Shown: positions 34,880 to 43,543, numbered from the stretch's first letter. The stretch is 64,000 nucleotides of DNA from Agromyces cavernae (GCF_021044935.1 NZ_JAJNMP010000003.1:1-64000); one strand, 5' to 3'. A program made the numbers and translations. Notes: a model not told the origin generated them from the sequence alone.

Positions 34880-35502
34880 GATGCGCTCCTCGGGAACGTG
34901 TGCGTGATCCAGCGCACGAGGCGCGTCCCCTCGCGGGCGTCGTGGCGGCGGGCCCACCACTTCTCGCGCACCGCGGCGAGGTCGGCGTTGAGCTCGCGGA
35001 ACTCGTCGAGTGTCAGGTGCGCAGCGCCGTCGCTCGAGTCGGACGCCGCGACCCACTCGGGCTCGAGGTCGATCTCGGCGTTCAGCGCGTCGACCAGCTC
35101 GCGGTGATACGAATCGAGCACGGTGCGGCGCATGGCCTCGGCCGCCTCTCGCCGCTCGGGGTCGCCGATGAACTCCTCGGTGCGCCAACTCGTCATCTCG
35201 TGCGCGGCGCGCCACCAGCGCTCGCGGCCGTCGCGCTCGAACTCGGGCGCCGGCACGACGAACCCGTGCTTCGCGAGCGTCGAGAGGTGGTAGCTCACCG
35301 AACCCGACGCCACGCCCGTCGCTTCGGCGAGCATGCCGACCGACTGCGGGCCGCCGCCGCGCAGCAGTCCGAGAATGCGCAGTCGCAGCGGGTGCGCGAG
35401 CGCTCGCATGGGCCCGGCGTCGTGCAGGTCGATGGCCCTGCGCTCGTGAGCGTCGCCGGACCGTGCGTCGCCCCCTTCGCGGGGTGTGATCGGTTCGCTC
35501 AT
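34876..35502 (-). CDS. ArsR-type helix-turn-helix regulator
   Basis: 208-aa winged-HTH protein. ALAHPLRLRILGLLRGGGPQ and LAEATGVASGSVSYHLSTLA, then KHGFVVPAPE, are ArsR/HTH-20 sequences. The C-terminal half (EFIGDPERREAAEAMRRTVL) is a helical dimer or sensor region of unknown ligand; no metal-binding Cys set is seen. The ATG at 35502 follows TACCAT by 6 nt, so it is probably leaderless. First gene of a two-gene unit with the MFS exporter. Confidence 0.91.
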   Translation of the reverse strand: MSEPITPREGGDARSGDAHERRAIDLHDAGPMRALAHPLRLRILGLLRGGGPQSVGMLAEATGVASGSVSYHLSTLAKHGFVVPAPEFERDGRERWWRAAHEMTSWRTEEFIGDPERREAAEAMRRTVLDSYHRELVDALNAEIDLEPEWVAASDSSDGAAHLTLDEFRELNADLAAVREKWWARRHDAREGTRLVRWITHTFPRSAS

Positions 35503-35508
35503 GCTCTG

Positions 35509-35567
35509 ATGGTACTTCTACAAGAGTCCTTGCACAATAGTTCTTGCACAATATCTCTTGCTGAACT
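35509..35567 (-). promoter_or_regulatory. Promoter and iterated operator of the regulator-exporter operon
   Basis: On the minus strand TTGTGC (35537-35532), a 17-nt spacer and TACCAT (35514-35509) form a promoter ending 6 nt before the ATG at 35502. On the plus strand CTTGCACAATA occurs at 35529 and again at 35543, with a third partial CTTGC at 35557, a regular 14-bp step; CAAGAG (35521) and CTCTTG (35555) flank them inversely. The repeats cover the -35 box, so the regulator probably represses its own operon. Confidence 0.82.
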
Positions 35568-35620
35568 TCGGCGAGCTGAAGGAGCACTGTGGGATGCGCC
35601 CAAGCCCGCTCACCCGTAAA

Positions 35621-35785
35621 CCGAGAGTGCACCTGCCGCCCACCCCGGGGCGAGGACTGCACTCTCGGACAACGAGGCCCGGGAAGCCCGCTCACGCGCA
35701 CACCCGAGAGTGCACCTGCCGCCCACGCCGGGGCGACGACTGCACTCTCGGACAACGAAGACGACTGCACTCTCGGACAACGAAG
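35621..35785. repeat. Element B, two copies and one amplified arm
   Basis: Copies at 35621-35668 and 35704-35751 have arms CCGAGAGTGCA and TGCACTCTCGG. A 25-bp unit, ACGACTGCACTCTCGGACAA plus CGAAG, is then repeated exactly (35736-35760 and 35761-35785), so one arm has been copied in tandem. They occupy the gap between the ArsR-type gene start and the ackA stop. Confidence 0.88.
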
Positions 35786-35801
35786 CCGAGCCGTGCCGCG
35801 C

Positions 35802-37028
35802 CTACGCCTCGACGACCTCGAGCGTCTGACGGGCGATCTCGAGCTCCTCGTTCGTGGGCACGACGAGCACGACGACCTCGGAGGCGTCGGTCGAGATCAC
35901 CCGCGCCTCACGCGAGCGAACCTCATTCCGCGACGCGTCGAGCTCGATGCCGAGGCGCTCGAGTCCGGCGAGCGCCGCGGCGCGCACGGGCGCGGCATTC
36001 TCGCCCACACCCGCGGTGAACGAGATCACGTCGACGCCGCCGAGCTGGGCGAAGTACGCCCCGACGTACGCCTTGAGCCGATGCACGTACACATCGAAGG
36101 CGAGGGTCGCCGCCGGGTCTCCTGCGGCGCGGCTCTCGAGCACGTCGCGCACATCGTTGGTCCCCGCGAGCCCGAGCAGGCCGCTGCGCTTGTTGAGCAG
36201 CGTGTCGAGCGCGTCGAAGTCGTACCCGGCCCGACGGTGCAGGTGCACGAGCACAGCGGGGTCGATGTCGCCCGAACGCGTGCCCATGACGAGGCCCTCG
36301 AGCGGGGTCATCCCCATCGAGGTCTCGACCGACCGGCCGCCGTCGATCGCCGTGATCGACGCGCCATTGCCGAGGTGCAGCACCAACTGGCGCAGCTCGC
36401 CGAGCGGTCGCCCGACGAGCAGCGCCGCCTGCTCGGAGACGTACTTGTGCGAGGTGCCGTGGAAACCGTAACGCCGCACCCGGTACTGCTCGGCGACGTC
36501 GGCGTCGATCGCGTAGCTGTACGCGGCCGGCGGCAGCGTCTGGTGGAACGCCGTGTCGAACACCACGACGTGCGGCACGTCGGGGAACACGTGCTCGGCC
36601 GCCTCGATGCCCTGCAGGTTCGCCGGGTTGTGCAGCGGCGCGAGCTCGGCGAGATCGGCGATGTTGATCTTCACGAGCTCGGTCACGACGGTCGGCTCGA
36701 AGAACCGCTTGCCGCCGTGCACAACCCGATGGCCGACGGCGACCGGCCGGTGCTCGGCGAGCGACGGTCCGTGCGCCTCGAATGCGTCGAGCATGACCCT
36801 GAACGCAGCGACGTGATCGGGAATCGGAAGCTCGCGCTCGGTGGTCGAGGGTGCGTCGGCGCGGTCGACCGACGGCACCTCGTCCCACGGGATCGTGTGC
36901 ACCGCCCGCCCTGCACCTTCGCCGATGCGCTCGATGAGCCCCGATGCGAGCGTGCGCTCGGTCGCCATCTCGATGAGCTGGTACTTCAGCGACGAAGAAC
37001 CCGAATTGACGACGAGGATGTCGCTCAC
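35802..37028 (-). CDS. ackA: Acetate kinase
   Basis: 408 aa. Interconverts acetyl phosphate plus ADP and acetate plus ATP. N-terminal ILVVNSGSSSLKYQLIEM, HRVVHGG, VVVFDTAFHQTLPP, YGFHGTSHKYVS and LHLGNGASITAIDGGRSVET are the ASKHA-fold family blocks; the catalytic Asp (FDTAFH) and His/Arg are present. It overlaps the pta stop by 4 nt (ATGA), so acetate overflow or uptake is made as one unit. Confidence 0.97.
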   Translation of the reverse strand: MSDILVVNSGSSSLKYQLIEMATERTLASGLIERIGEGAGRAVHTIPWDEVPSVDRADAPSTTERELPIPDHVAAFRVMLDAFEAHGPSLAEHRPVAVGHRVVHGGKRFFEPTVVTELVKINIADLAELAPLHNPANLQGIEAAEHVFPDVPHVVVFDTAFHQTLPPAAYSYAIDADVAEQYRVRRYGFHGTSHKYVSEQAALLVGRPLGELRQLVLHLGNGASITAIDGGRSVETSMGMTPLEGLVMGTRSGDIDPAVLVHLHRRAGYDFDALDTLLNKRSGLLGLAGTNDVRDVLESRAAGDPAATLAFDVYVHRLKAYVGAYFAQLGGVDVISFTAGVGENAAPVRAAALAGLERLGIELDASRNEVRSREARVISTDASEVVVLVVPTNEELEIARQTLEVVEA

Positions 37029-39163
37029 GGGGCATCGGCCGCCTGGATCGCGGTGATCGCCACGGTGTTGACGATGTCTTGAACGGTCGCGCCGCGCGAG
37101 AGGTCGTTGATGGGCTTGCGCAACCCCTGCAGCACCGGGCCGATGGCGACCGCGCCCGCCGAGCGCTGCACCGCCTTGTACGTGTTGTTGCCTGTATTCA
37201 GATCGGGGAATATGAACACGGTCGCTCGCCCGGCCACGTCGGACTCGGGCAGTTTCGTGCGCGCGACCGCGGCGTCGGCGGCGGCGTCGTACTGGATCGG
37301 GCCCTCGACCGCGAGCTCGGGAGCCCGCTCTCGCACGAGCGACGTCGCCCGCCGCACCTTGTCGACGTCGGCGCCGAATCCCGACTCGCCCGTCGAGTAC
37401 GACAGCATCGCCACGCGCGGCTCGATGCCGAACTGCGACGCCGTCGCCGCCGATGAGACCGCGATGTCGGCGAGCTGCTCGGCCGTGGGATCGGGCACCA
37501 CTGCGCAGTCGCCGTAGACGAGCACCCGGTCGGCGAGTGCCATGAGGAACACGCTCGACACCACGTCGACCTCGGGCGCCGTCTTGATGACCTCGAACGC
37601 CGGACGGATGGTGTGCGCCGTGGTGTGCGCGGCTCCCGACACCATGCCGTCGGCGAGTCCCATGGCGACCATCATGGTGCCGAAGTACGACACGTCTTGA
37701 ACGGTGTCGCGCGCCTGCTCGAGCGTGACGCCCTTGTGCGCACGGCGACGCTGGTACTCGTCGGCGAGGCGGTAGACGAGCACGTGGTCGTGGTTCGAGA
37801 GCACGGTCGCCCGCGAGATGTCGAGGCCGAGCCCGATCGCCCTGGCGCGGATCTCGATCTCCTCGCCGAGGATCGTGAGGTCGGCGACGTCGCGCGCGAG
37901 CAGCGTGGCCGCGGCACGCAGGATGCGGTCATCGTATCCCTCGGGCAGCACGATGTGCTTGCGCACGCGTCGCGCGCGCTCGAGCAGGTCGTACTCGAAC
38001 ATGAGCGGCGTGACGACTTCGGGCCGTGCGATCTCGAGCCGGTCGAGCAGTGCGGCGCCGTCGACGTGCTGCTCGAACAGCGAGAGCGCGGTGTCGCGCT
38101 TGCGCTGCGATTCGGCGGCGAGGCGCCCGCGGGTGTTCCTGATCGCGAGCGCCGTGTCGTAGGTGCCGAGCGAGGTCTTGATGATCGGCAGGCCCGCCTT
38201 GAGGCCCTCGATGAGTCGCTCGATGTGCTCGGAGAGCGGGAATCCGCCGTTCAGCACGATGCCCGAGATCGACGGGAACGTCGCCGACGTGTGCGCTGTG
38301 AGCACGCCGAGCAGCACCTCGCTGCGATCGCCCGGCACGATCACGACCGAGCCCTCGATGAGCCGCGGCAGCACGTTCTCCATCGACATCGCCGCGATCA
38401 CCACGCCGAGCGCCTCGCGATCGAGAAGGTCGGGATCGCCCGCGTACAGCTCGCCGTCGACGGCCTGCATGATCGTGCGCATCGAGGGAGCGACGAGGAA
38501 CGGGTCCTCGGGGATCGCCCAGACGGCGACGCCGCCTCCACCATCCCATCGCGCCGCCACACGCACCGCCTCGACGATCTCATCGAGGCGTTCGGGGTCG
38601 GCCCGGTTGACGACGATGCCGAGCACGCTCGCGTGTTCGCGCTCGAGTTCTTCGGCGGCGAGTTCGGTGAGCTGCGCGAGGTCGCCGGAAGTGCGCGCAT
38701 CGCTGTGCCCGAGTCGCTCGGTGTGGCCCAGAACCGTGCCCTCGCCGACTCGGCCCCCGAGCACGAGCAGCACGGGCGCCCCCAGGTTCGCCGCGATCCG
38801 GGCGTTGTAGGCGAGCTCGGTCGGGCTGCCGACGTCGGTGAAGTCGGAGCCGAGGATGACGACCGCATCGCAGCGATCTTCGACGGCCTTGAACCGGCGC
38901 ACGATCGTGGCGAGGGCGGCATCGGGGTCGGCGTGCACGTCGTCGTAGCCGACGCCGATCGCCTCGTCGTACGACAGCTCGACCACCGCGTCGTGGGCGA
39001 GCAGCAATTCGAGCACGTAGTCGCGCTCATCGATCGAGCGCGCCACAGGCCGGAACACGCCCACGCGAGTGGCCCGGCGGGTCAGGGTGTCGAGGGTTCC
39101 GAGGGCGACCGTCGACTTGCCGGTGTTGCCTTCGGCCGAGCAGATGTAGATGCGGTGCGCCAC
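37025..39163 (-). CDS. pta: Phosphate acetyltransferase
   Basis: 712-aa long-form Pta. It converts acetyl-CoA and phosphate to acetyl phosphate. The N-terminal P-loop-like domain starts IYICSAEGNTGKSTVALGTL, a DRTGG-type middle domain follows, and the C-terminal catalytic domain (from about residue 385) has HIVLPEGYDDRILRAA, GLADGMVSGAAHTTAHTIRP and FPDLNTGNNTYKAVQRSAG. The GTG at 39163 follows TAGGCT by 6 nt, so it is probably leaderless, and its promoter lies in the last codons of the upstream DUF1254 gene. Confidence 0.96.
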   Translation of the reverse strand: MAHRIYICSAEGNTGKSTVALGTLDTLTRRATRVGVFRPVARSIDERDYVLELLLAHDAVVELSYDEAIGVGYDDVHADPDAALATIVRRFKAVEDRCDAVVILGSDFTDVGSPTELAYNARIAANLGAPVLLVLGGRVGEGTVLGHTERLGHSDARTSGDLAQLTELAAEELEREHASVLGIVVNRADPERLDEIVEAVRVAARWDGGGGVAVWAIPEDPFLVAPSMRTIMQAVDGELYAGDPDLLDREALGVVIAAMSMENVLPRLIEGSVVIVPGDRSEVLLGVLTAHTSATFPSISGIVLNGGFPLSEHIERLIEGLKAGLPIIKTSLGTYDTALAIRNTRGRLAAESQRKRDTALSLFEQHVDGAALLDRLEIARPEVVTPLMFEYDLLERARRVRKHIVLPEGYDDRILRAAATLLARDVADLTILGEEIEIRARAIGLGLDISRATVLSNHDHVLVYRLADEYQRRRAHKGVTLEQARDTVQDVSYFGTMMVAMGLADGMVSGAAHTTAHTIRPAFEVIKTAPEVDVVSSVFLMALADRVLVYGDCAVVPDPTAEQLADIAVSSAATASQFGIEPRVAMLSYSTGESGFGADVDKVRRATSLVRERAPELAVEGPIQYDAAADAAVARTKLPESDVAGRATVFIFPDLNTGNNTYKAVQRSAGAVAIGPVLQGLRKPINDLSRGATVQDIVNTVAITAIQAADAP

Positions 39164-39172
39164 TCCCCCAGC

Positions 39173-40528
39173 CTATTGGGCGGCACTCGACTCGGGGCTG
39201 GATCGTTCGATCGCTGGCAGCTCGTACGAGCCGTCGAACACGGCGGCCTCAGGGGCGTACATGCGCAGGATCGGGCGGAAGGGCGCGTTCGGCGCTGGGA
39301 GCCAATTCGCAACCGCGTTCGCGTCGCTCGGCCTTGCGTTGCTCATCGTGATCGTGAGCCCGCCGTCGTCGTCGAAGACGATTCCGGGGGTGCGGTCGCC
39401 GATCGAGTACCGGCGGATGTCGTTCGCGACGAGGAAGAAGTCGGGGATCGAGTACATGGTGAGCGACCAGAACGCCCCGACCGGCGGGGTCGGGCGCAGC
39501 CGCAACGTGTACTCGTTGGCGCCATCGAGCTGCTCACCATCGGAGTCGAGGTAGATCATCGCGTATGCGGCCTCGTAGCCGTGGTTGCCCCACAGGCCCG
39601 CGAGGGCTGCGGCCGCTCGCTCGCCGATGCGCACCTCCGGATCGGCGAGCTTCCACTCCGGTGCGTCGATGGTGCCGACCTCGAAGTAGTCGAGGTTGTA
39701 GTCGAACACGTGATACGTGAGGTTCCAGCCGTTCACCACGGGGCTGCTGCCCGAATGGAGGCTGTTCTCGAGGGTCGCCTTGCCCTCGATGAATCCCGCC
39801 TCGAGCACCGCCTTCGTCTCGTGGTCGGCGTCGGCGAGCGATGCCTCCCCAGTGAGGCCGAGAGGCGCGAACGATGCCTGCAGCGGCTCGTCGCGAGGCG
39901 CCGGCGGGAACTCCCGCGAGTACAGCCGCAGCTTCTCGTAGAACTCGAGCGCGTCACTCAGCCCGGTCGTGAGGTCGGGCAACCCGGTCGGCGGCATGAG
40001 CGAGCGCCGCAGCGGCGTGAGCGTCAACGCGTCCTGCATGGCGTGCACGGCGGGCAGGTCGTCGACGCCGTCGCAGGCCCATCGCCCCACGATCGACGCG
40101 ATGCGGGTCGGGAAGCGGACCGCCGTGGCATCCCCCACGCCGTCGCCCTCCCAGTCGGGCGGAAGCAGCAGGAAGTCGCGCGCGCCCGTGCCGGTGGCGC
40201 GCTTGCCGACATAGGCGAAGTTGTCCGTCCACGCGTCGACGAACTGCAGTACGTAGTAGCGCCCGGCGGTATCGGGGACGCTCAGCAGCACCGGCCCGAC
40301 GCTCAGGTCGACCTGAGCCATCGAGTACACGGTGTCGTTGTTGATCGACACGAACGTGTCGTCGGGCGTGGCAAGCTCGCGGGCGTGCCCGAACGTGTTG
40401 AACGGCGCGGCCGGATTCGACCCGACACCCGTGGTGACGAACCGTCGCACCTGGTCGAGATCGAACACGATCGGGAACCCGTACACGTACGCGTCTGCCG
40501 CCAGCTTCACGAGCCCTGCATCAACCAT
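39173..40528 (-). CDS. DUF1254/DUF1214 domain protein
   Basis: 451 aa without signal peptide. The N-terminal domain has AADAYVYGFPIVFDLDQVRR, TPDDTFVSINNDTVYSMAQV and VPDTAGRYYVLQFVDAWTDN, which define DUF1254. The C-terminal part (GAFWSLTMYSIPDFFLVAND, YSIGDRTPGI) is DUF1214. Function is unknown; many homologues are secreted, but this one looks cytoplasmic. ATG at 40528 is preferred because GGGGGAG stands just upstream; ATG 40540 is possible. It ends 9 nt before pta. Confidence 0.87.
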   Translation of the reverse strand: MVDAGLVKLAADAYVYGFPIVFDLDQVRRFVTTGVGSNPAAPFNTFGHARELATPDDTFVSINNDTVYSMAQVDLSVGPVLLSVPDTAGRYYVLQFVDAWTDNFAYVGKRATGTGARDFLLLPPDWEGDGVGDATAVRFPTRIASIVGRWACDGVDDLPAVHAMQDALTLTPLRRSLMPPTGLPDLTTGLSDALEFYEKLRLYSREFPPAPRDEPLQASFAPLGLTGEASLADADHETKAVLEAGFIEGKATLENSLHSGSSPVVNGWNLTYHVFDYNLDYFEVGTIDAPEWKLADPEVRIGERAAAALAGLWGNHGYEAAYAMIYLDSDGEQLDGANEYTLRLRPTPPVGAFWSLTMYSIPDFFLVANDIRRYSIGDRTPGIVFDDDGGLTITMSNARPSDANAVANWLPAPNAPFRPILRMYAPEAAVFDGSYELPAIERSSPESSAAQ

Positions 40529-40596
40529 GATCTCCCCCATCACATCGGTGCTCGAAGCATATGGGGCGCGCCCGCTCACGGGCGAGACCCAACGCC

Positions 40597-40770
40597 GGGC
40601 ACGAAAAGACCCCCCGCGCACCTCGCCCATGAACGCAGCCCCGGTTACCCCTGGGCACGAAAAGACCCCCGCGCACCTCGCCCATGAACGCAGCCCCGGT
40701 TACCCCCGGGCACGAAAAAGACCCCCCGCGCACCCGCCAGAGCCCGGTTACCCTTGCTGCGTTTCCGCCC
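40597..40770. repeat. Tandem copies of the SRP RNA 3' end and terminator
   Basis: A 56-bp unit (40597-40652) starting GGGCACGAAAAGACCCCCCG is repeated at 40653-40707 with one base lost. A third, diverged copy (40708 onward) is the real 3' end of the SRP RNA gene. Each unit, read on the minus strand, contains the GGTAACC...GTGCGCGGGGGGTC and T-run of the RNA's terminator, so the RNA is followed by two extra terminators. Confidence 0.88.
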
Positions 40771-40808
40771 TGGGGGAGTTGGCCTGGATGGCGCCACGCG
40801 GGGAGCCG
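40715..40808 (-). ncRNA. ffs: Signal recognition particle RNA, small type
   Basis: On the minus strand the conserved domain IV hairpin is present: GGCCAACTCCCCCAGGGCGG, AAACGCAGCAAGGGTAACC and GGGCTCTGGCGGGTGCGC. The 5' part (GGCTCCCCGCGTGGCGCC) pairs with the 3' GGCGGGTGCGCGGGGGGTC. The RNA is about 94 nt and ends in a T-run. A TAGAAT -10 box (40820-40815) places the 5' end near 40808. With Ffh it targets membrane proteins to the Sec machinery. Ends are accurate to a few bases. Confidence 0.9.
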
Positions 40809-40954
40809 TCGTCCATTCTACCTGCTCCCCGCTGCAACTGAGACACCGAGCGGATGTCGCGGCACGAGGCATCCGCTCGCCCGTGAACTGAACGCCGCCG
40901 GAAGTCGGGTAGCATTTCATGAGGTCGCGCGCGTGTTCGCATGCTCGCGCCCAC

Positions 40955-41042
40955 GGAGGATTCGCCTAGTGGCCTATGGCGCACGCTTGGAAAGCGTGTT
41001 GGGTGAAAGCCCTCGGGGGTTCGAATCCCCCATCCTCCGCCA
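40955..41042 (+). tRNA. tRNA-Ser (anticodon GGA)
   Basis: 88 nt including CCA. The 7-bp acceptor stem pairs GGAGGAT with ATCCTCC. The anticodon arm is CACGC-TTGGAAA-GCGTG with GGA at 40989-40991. A long variable arm (GTTGGGTGAAAGCCCTC) and the T arm GGGGGTTCGAATCCCCC identify a class II seryl tRNA. It is divergent from the SRP RNA gene. Confidence 0.97.
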
Positions 41043-41172
41043 AGCAACACCCGCCGGGTCAGCGCGCAGCGCCCACTCACGGGGTTCGAATCCCCCATCC
41101 TCCGCCAAGGAACACCCGCCGGGTGAGCGCGCAGCGCCCACTCACGGGGTTCGAATCCCCCATCCTCCGCCA
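41016..41172. repeat. 65-bp tandem repeat of the tRNA-Ser 3' end
   Basis: The last 27 nt of tRNA-Ser (GGGGTTCGAATCCCCCATCC then TCCGCCA) recur exactly at 41081-41107 and 41146-41172. The step is exactly 65 bp and the spacer (ACACCCGCCGGGT...CACTCAC) is also kept. It is therefore a tandem duplication of tRNA 3' end plus flank, not scattered attachment sites. A short T-run (CCATTTTC) follows the last copy. Confidence 0.93.
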
Positions 41173-41517
41173 TTTTCATCACGACGGCAGGTGCGCCCAC
41201 TCGCCCGAATGGCTCTTCACTCAGGGTTGCACCTATGCTGTCCTGAGCCGGGTCGTGAGGGCCCGGGGTGTCGACGAAGACGAAGGCGTTTCGTAGACCC
41301 CACGACGCCGGCATCAGCTTCCTCCACCCATCCGTTCAACCCCCTCAGCGGGCGCCCTGCTCAGGAGAATTGCACCGAGCCCCCGGACCACGGGGGCATG
41401 CCGCCTCTTTTCCTCAGTCGCGGCGACCGAGAACGTCTCCACGTCGGCCAACTCGGCACCCGTGTCCTCATTAATGCCGAATAGCGGCCGTTCGCGGCCC
41501 GACGGATGATATGAGGG
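41173..41517. other. Non-coding gap, no recognised content
   Basis: 345 bp between the tRNA-Ser repeat and the next gene. Open frames here are short and lack family sequence. TTGCAC followed by TATGCT near 41225 could be promoter-like but the spacing is too short. It may be a decayed gene remnant; nothing can be named. Confidence 0.5.
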
Positions 41518-42126
41518 ATGTCGGTTGCAGGGGTGGAAACACGGAGTGGGGATGCAGGGGGCTCCTCCGCTCGAGCAACGGCAGTAAGGGGCGAGGGCCT
41601 CAGGGTGATCACCCTGAGGCCTCGCCGTTCCCTCGGCTGGAGCGTCGGGCTCCCGGTCGCCGCACTCGCATTGCCGTTGCTCGCGGCCGAGCTGTGGATG
41701 CTCGACCCGAGCGGCGCCTGGCCGATCGTGGCGTGGACCGCTGCTGTCATCGCCGCACTCAGCCTTGCGGCGTGGATCGCGTACCGGCGAACGCAGGTGT
41801 CGATCAGCCGCTACGGCATCGTCGAGCGGGGTTTCTTCGGGGCCACGACCACGGTCGCCGCGCGCGACATCGACGAGGTGCTGCGCCTGCCGCTGTATCG
41901 CGCGAACAGCCTCGAGACCACGCGGGAGCTCTTCGTCGTCTGCCGCGGCGGACGTGGGCGGTTCCGCATGCGCGGCAAGTTCTGGGACCAGCGCTCGATG
42001 GACCTGGTCGCCGCGACCCTCGGCGCCGACGAGTCGATTCGCACCGAGCCGGTGACGCTCGCCGAGCTGCGGGCGAGCGACCCGAAGCTGCTGTATTGGT
42101 TCGAACGGCGCACGCTGAGCGCCTAG
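41518..42126 (+). CDS. PH-like domain membrane protein
   Basis: 202 aa. Two adjacent helices (LGWSVGLPVAALALPLLAAE and IVAWTAAVIAALSLAAWIAY) are followed by a bacterial PH-like domain: TQVSISRYGIVERGFFGATT, LRLPLYRANSLETTRELFVV, CRGGRGRFRMRGKFWD. Role unknown. The ATG at 41518 has GAGGG directly against it, and TGATAT just upstream could make it nearly leaderless; the GTG at 41536 region is an alternative, so the start is uncertain. Confidence 0.78.
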   Translation: MSVAGVETRSGDAGGSSARATAVRGEGLRVITLRPRRSLGWSVGLPVAALALPLLAAELWMLDPSGAWPIVAWTAAVIAALSLAAWIAYRRTQVSISRYGIVERGFFGATTTVAARDIDEVLRLPLYRANSLETTRELFVVCRGGRGRFRMRGKFWDQRSMDLVAATLGADESIRTEPVTLAELRASDPKLLYWFERRTLSA

Positions 42127-42280
42127 CCTCTCGCGCGCTGCGACTGCGACCAGCATCCGTTGACCCCCATCCGCCGCGAAACACCCCCCGAACAGGGGTC
42201 GCCGCCGCCGCTGCGTCGCGGGATGATTCGAGCGCGGCACTGCGGGCCCGGGCACTGTCGCCTGACGGAACGAGGGAACC

Positions 42281-42871
42281 ATGTCTGCATCCACCCGGCA
42301 CTCCGGCGCGCGCCGACTTCTCGCCACCGGAATCGCGGTCGGCCTCGCCGCGACGGCGCTGCTCGCGGCCCCGGCCACGGCCAAGCCACTCGAACACAGC
42401 TCCTTCTCCGAGGAGTTCTTCGAATCGATCGATGACTTCTGCGACGTGCCCGGTCTCACCATCGACCGGGAGGCGACGGCCGAGGGGAAGATCCTGTTCA
42501 ACGCCCGCAAACCCGGCACCGCTCCCTACTTCCATCTGGTTGCCTCGTCCGAGGCGCGATACAGCAACGCCGAAGGCGATTTCGTGACCGAGAAGGTGAA
42601 CATCGTCGAGAAAGACCTCAAGATCACCGACAATGGCGACGGCACGCTGACGATCCTGGTCCTCGTCACGGGCAACGCCACGACCTTCGGCCCTGACGGT
42701 AAGGCGATCGCCCGCAACCCGGGTCAGGTGCGGTTCGAGGTCCTGATCGACCACAATGGCACCGTCGACGACCCGTCCGATGACGTGTTCCTCGCGGACC
42801 TCGGTCTGGTGAAGGGCTCGACGGGGCGGAGCGACGACTTCTGCGCCGCCGTGGTCCCCATCCTCGGTTGA
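42281..42871 (+). CDS. Secreted protein of unknown function
   Basis: 196 aa with a Sec signal peptide (LLATGIAVGLAATALLAAPA, cleavage near ATA|KPL). The mature protein has only two cysteines, in SIDDFCDVPG at the start and SDDFCAAVVP at the end, placed to join the termini by a disulfide. The middle is beta-rich (KITDNGDGTLTILVLVTGNA, VRFEVLIDHNGTVDDPSDDV). Family not recognised; it resembles small extracytoplasmic beta-sandwich proteins. Confidence 0.82.
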   Translation: MSASTRHSGARRLLATGIAVGLAATALLAAPATAKPLEHSSFSEEFFESIDDFCDVPGLTIDREATAEGKILFNARKPGTAPYFHLVASSEARYSNAEGDFVTEKVNIVEKDLKITDNGDGTLTILVLVTGNATTFGPDGKAIARNPGQVRFEVLIDHNGTVDDPSDDVFLADLGLVKGSTGRSDDFCAAVVPILG

Positions 42872-42914
42872 ACCCGGGGCGCTCATTCGCCGAGCCGAAT
42901 GCGCGGCTCCCGCG

Positions 42915-43529
42915 TCAGCTCGTCGCGATTCCGAGCAGCGGCGCGTTCAGTGTGCTCGACGGCAGCTCGTGGAAGCCGAGCCGGTCGTAGAACGCCCGCG
43001 CGCCGGTGTTCGCCGCGTCCATGCCGAGGTGAACGGCGGCGACACCACGCGCGGCGAGCGCGCCCCGCAGCGCGTCGATGAGGCGGCGCCCGAACCCCAT
43101 CCCCTGCAACTCGGGCAGCAGGTCGATGTGCAGGTGGGCCGGATAGTCGGCGAGCTCGGCGATGCGCATGCGTTCGGGATCGAGGCCGGCCGCGATGAGG
43201 TCGGCCTCGGTGAACGACGGGTCGTGTCGGGTCGGCGATCCGGCCGACGGATGCCTCGCGGCGAACCCCGGGGTCCACTCGCGCTTCCACCACTCGATGA
43301 AGGCGGCGGTGTCGGCCACGGCGATCACGTAGCCGAGCACCCGGTCGGCGTCGGCGACGACGAACGCGAGCTCGGGCGCGTATTCGACGTAGGGCAGCGC
43401 GTAGACCTCGGGCATGAGGGTGTCGTCGGAGTACACGCCCGTCGCGTCGCCGCCGCCGGCTGCGGTGAGCAGGCAGATGCGGGCGACAGCCTCGCGGTCG
43501 GCGGGTCGGTAGGGGCGGATCTCGGGCAC
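42915..43529 (-). CDS. GNAT family N-acetyltransferase
   Basis: 204 aa. IRPYRPADREAVARICLLTA is the usual first strand and helix. LAFVVADADRVLGYVIAVAD is the central sheet. LLPELQGMGFGRRLIDALRG contains the acetyl-CoA pyrophosphate loop (QGMGFG), and VHLGMDAANTGARAFYDRLG the C-terminal motif B. Substrate unknown. The GTG at 43529 is the best start in frame, 14 nt after the upstream stop, but no strong ribosome site is seen. Confidence 0.85.
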   Translation of the reverse strand: MPEIRPYRPADREAVARICLLTAAGGGDATGVYSDDTLMPEVYALPYVEYAPELAFVVADADRVLGYVIAVADTAAFIEWWKREWTPGFAARHPSAGSPTRHDPSFTEADLIAAGLDPERMRIAELADYPAHLHIDLLPELQGMGFGRRLIDALRGALAARGVAAVHLGMDAANTGARAFYDRLGFHELPSSTLNAPLLGIATS

Positions 43530-43543
43530 GAGCGTGTGTGGGC

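Noticed and set aside
37613-40687. A 1024-codon open frame on the plus strand
   Set aside because: It is antisense to pta and the DUF1254 gene. The product is Arg/Glu/Val-rich low-complexity sequence typical of shadow frames in GC-rich DNA.
41016-41172. Integrative element attachment sites at tRNA-Ser
   Set aside because: Copies are 65 bp apart with the same spacer, there is no integrase, and no foreign DNA between them.
41314-42519. A 401-codon minus-strand frame
   Set aside because: Overlaps the PH-like membrane protein gene on the other strand and shows no domain; the part beyond it is in the empty gap.
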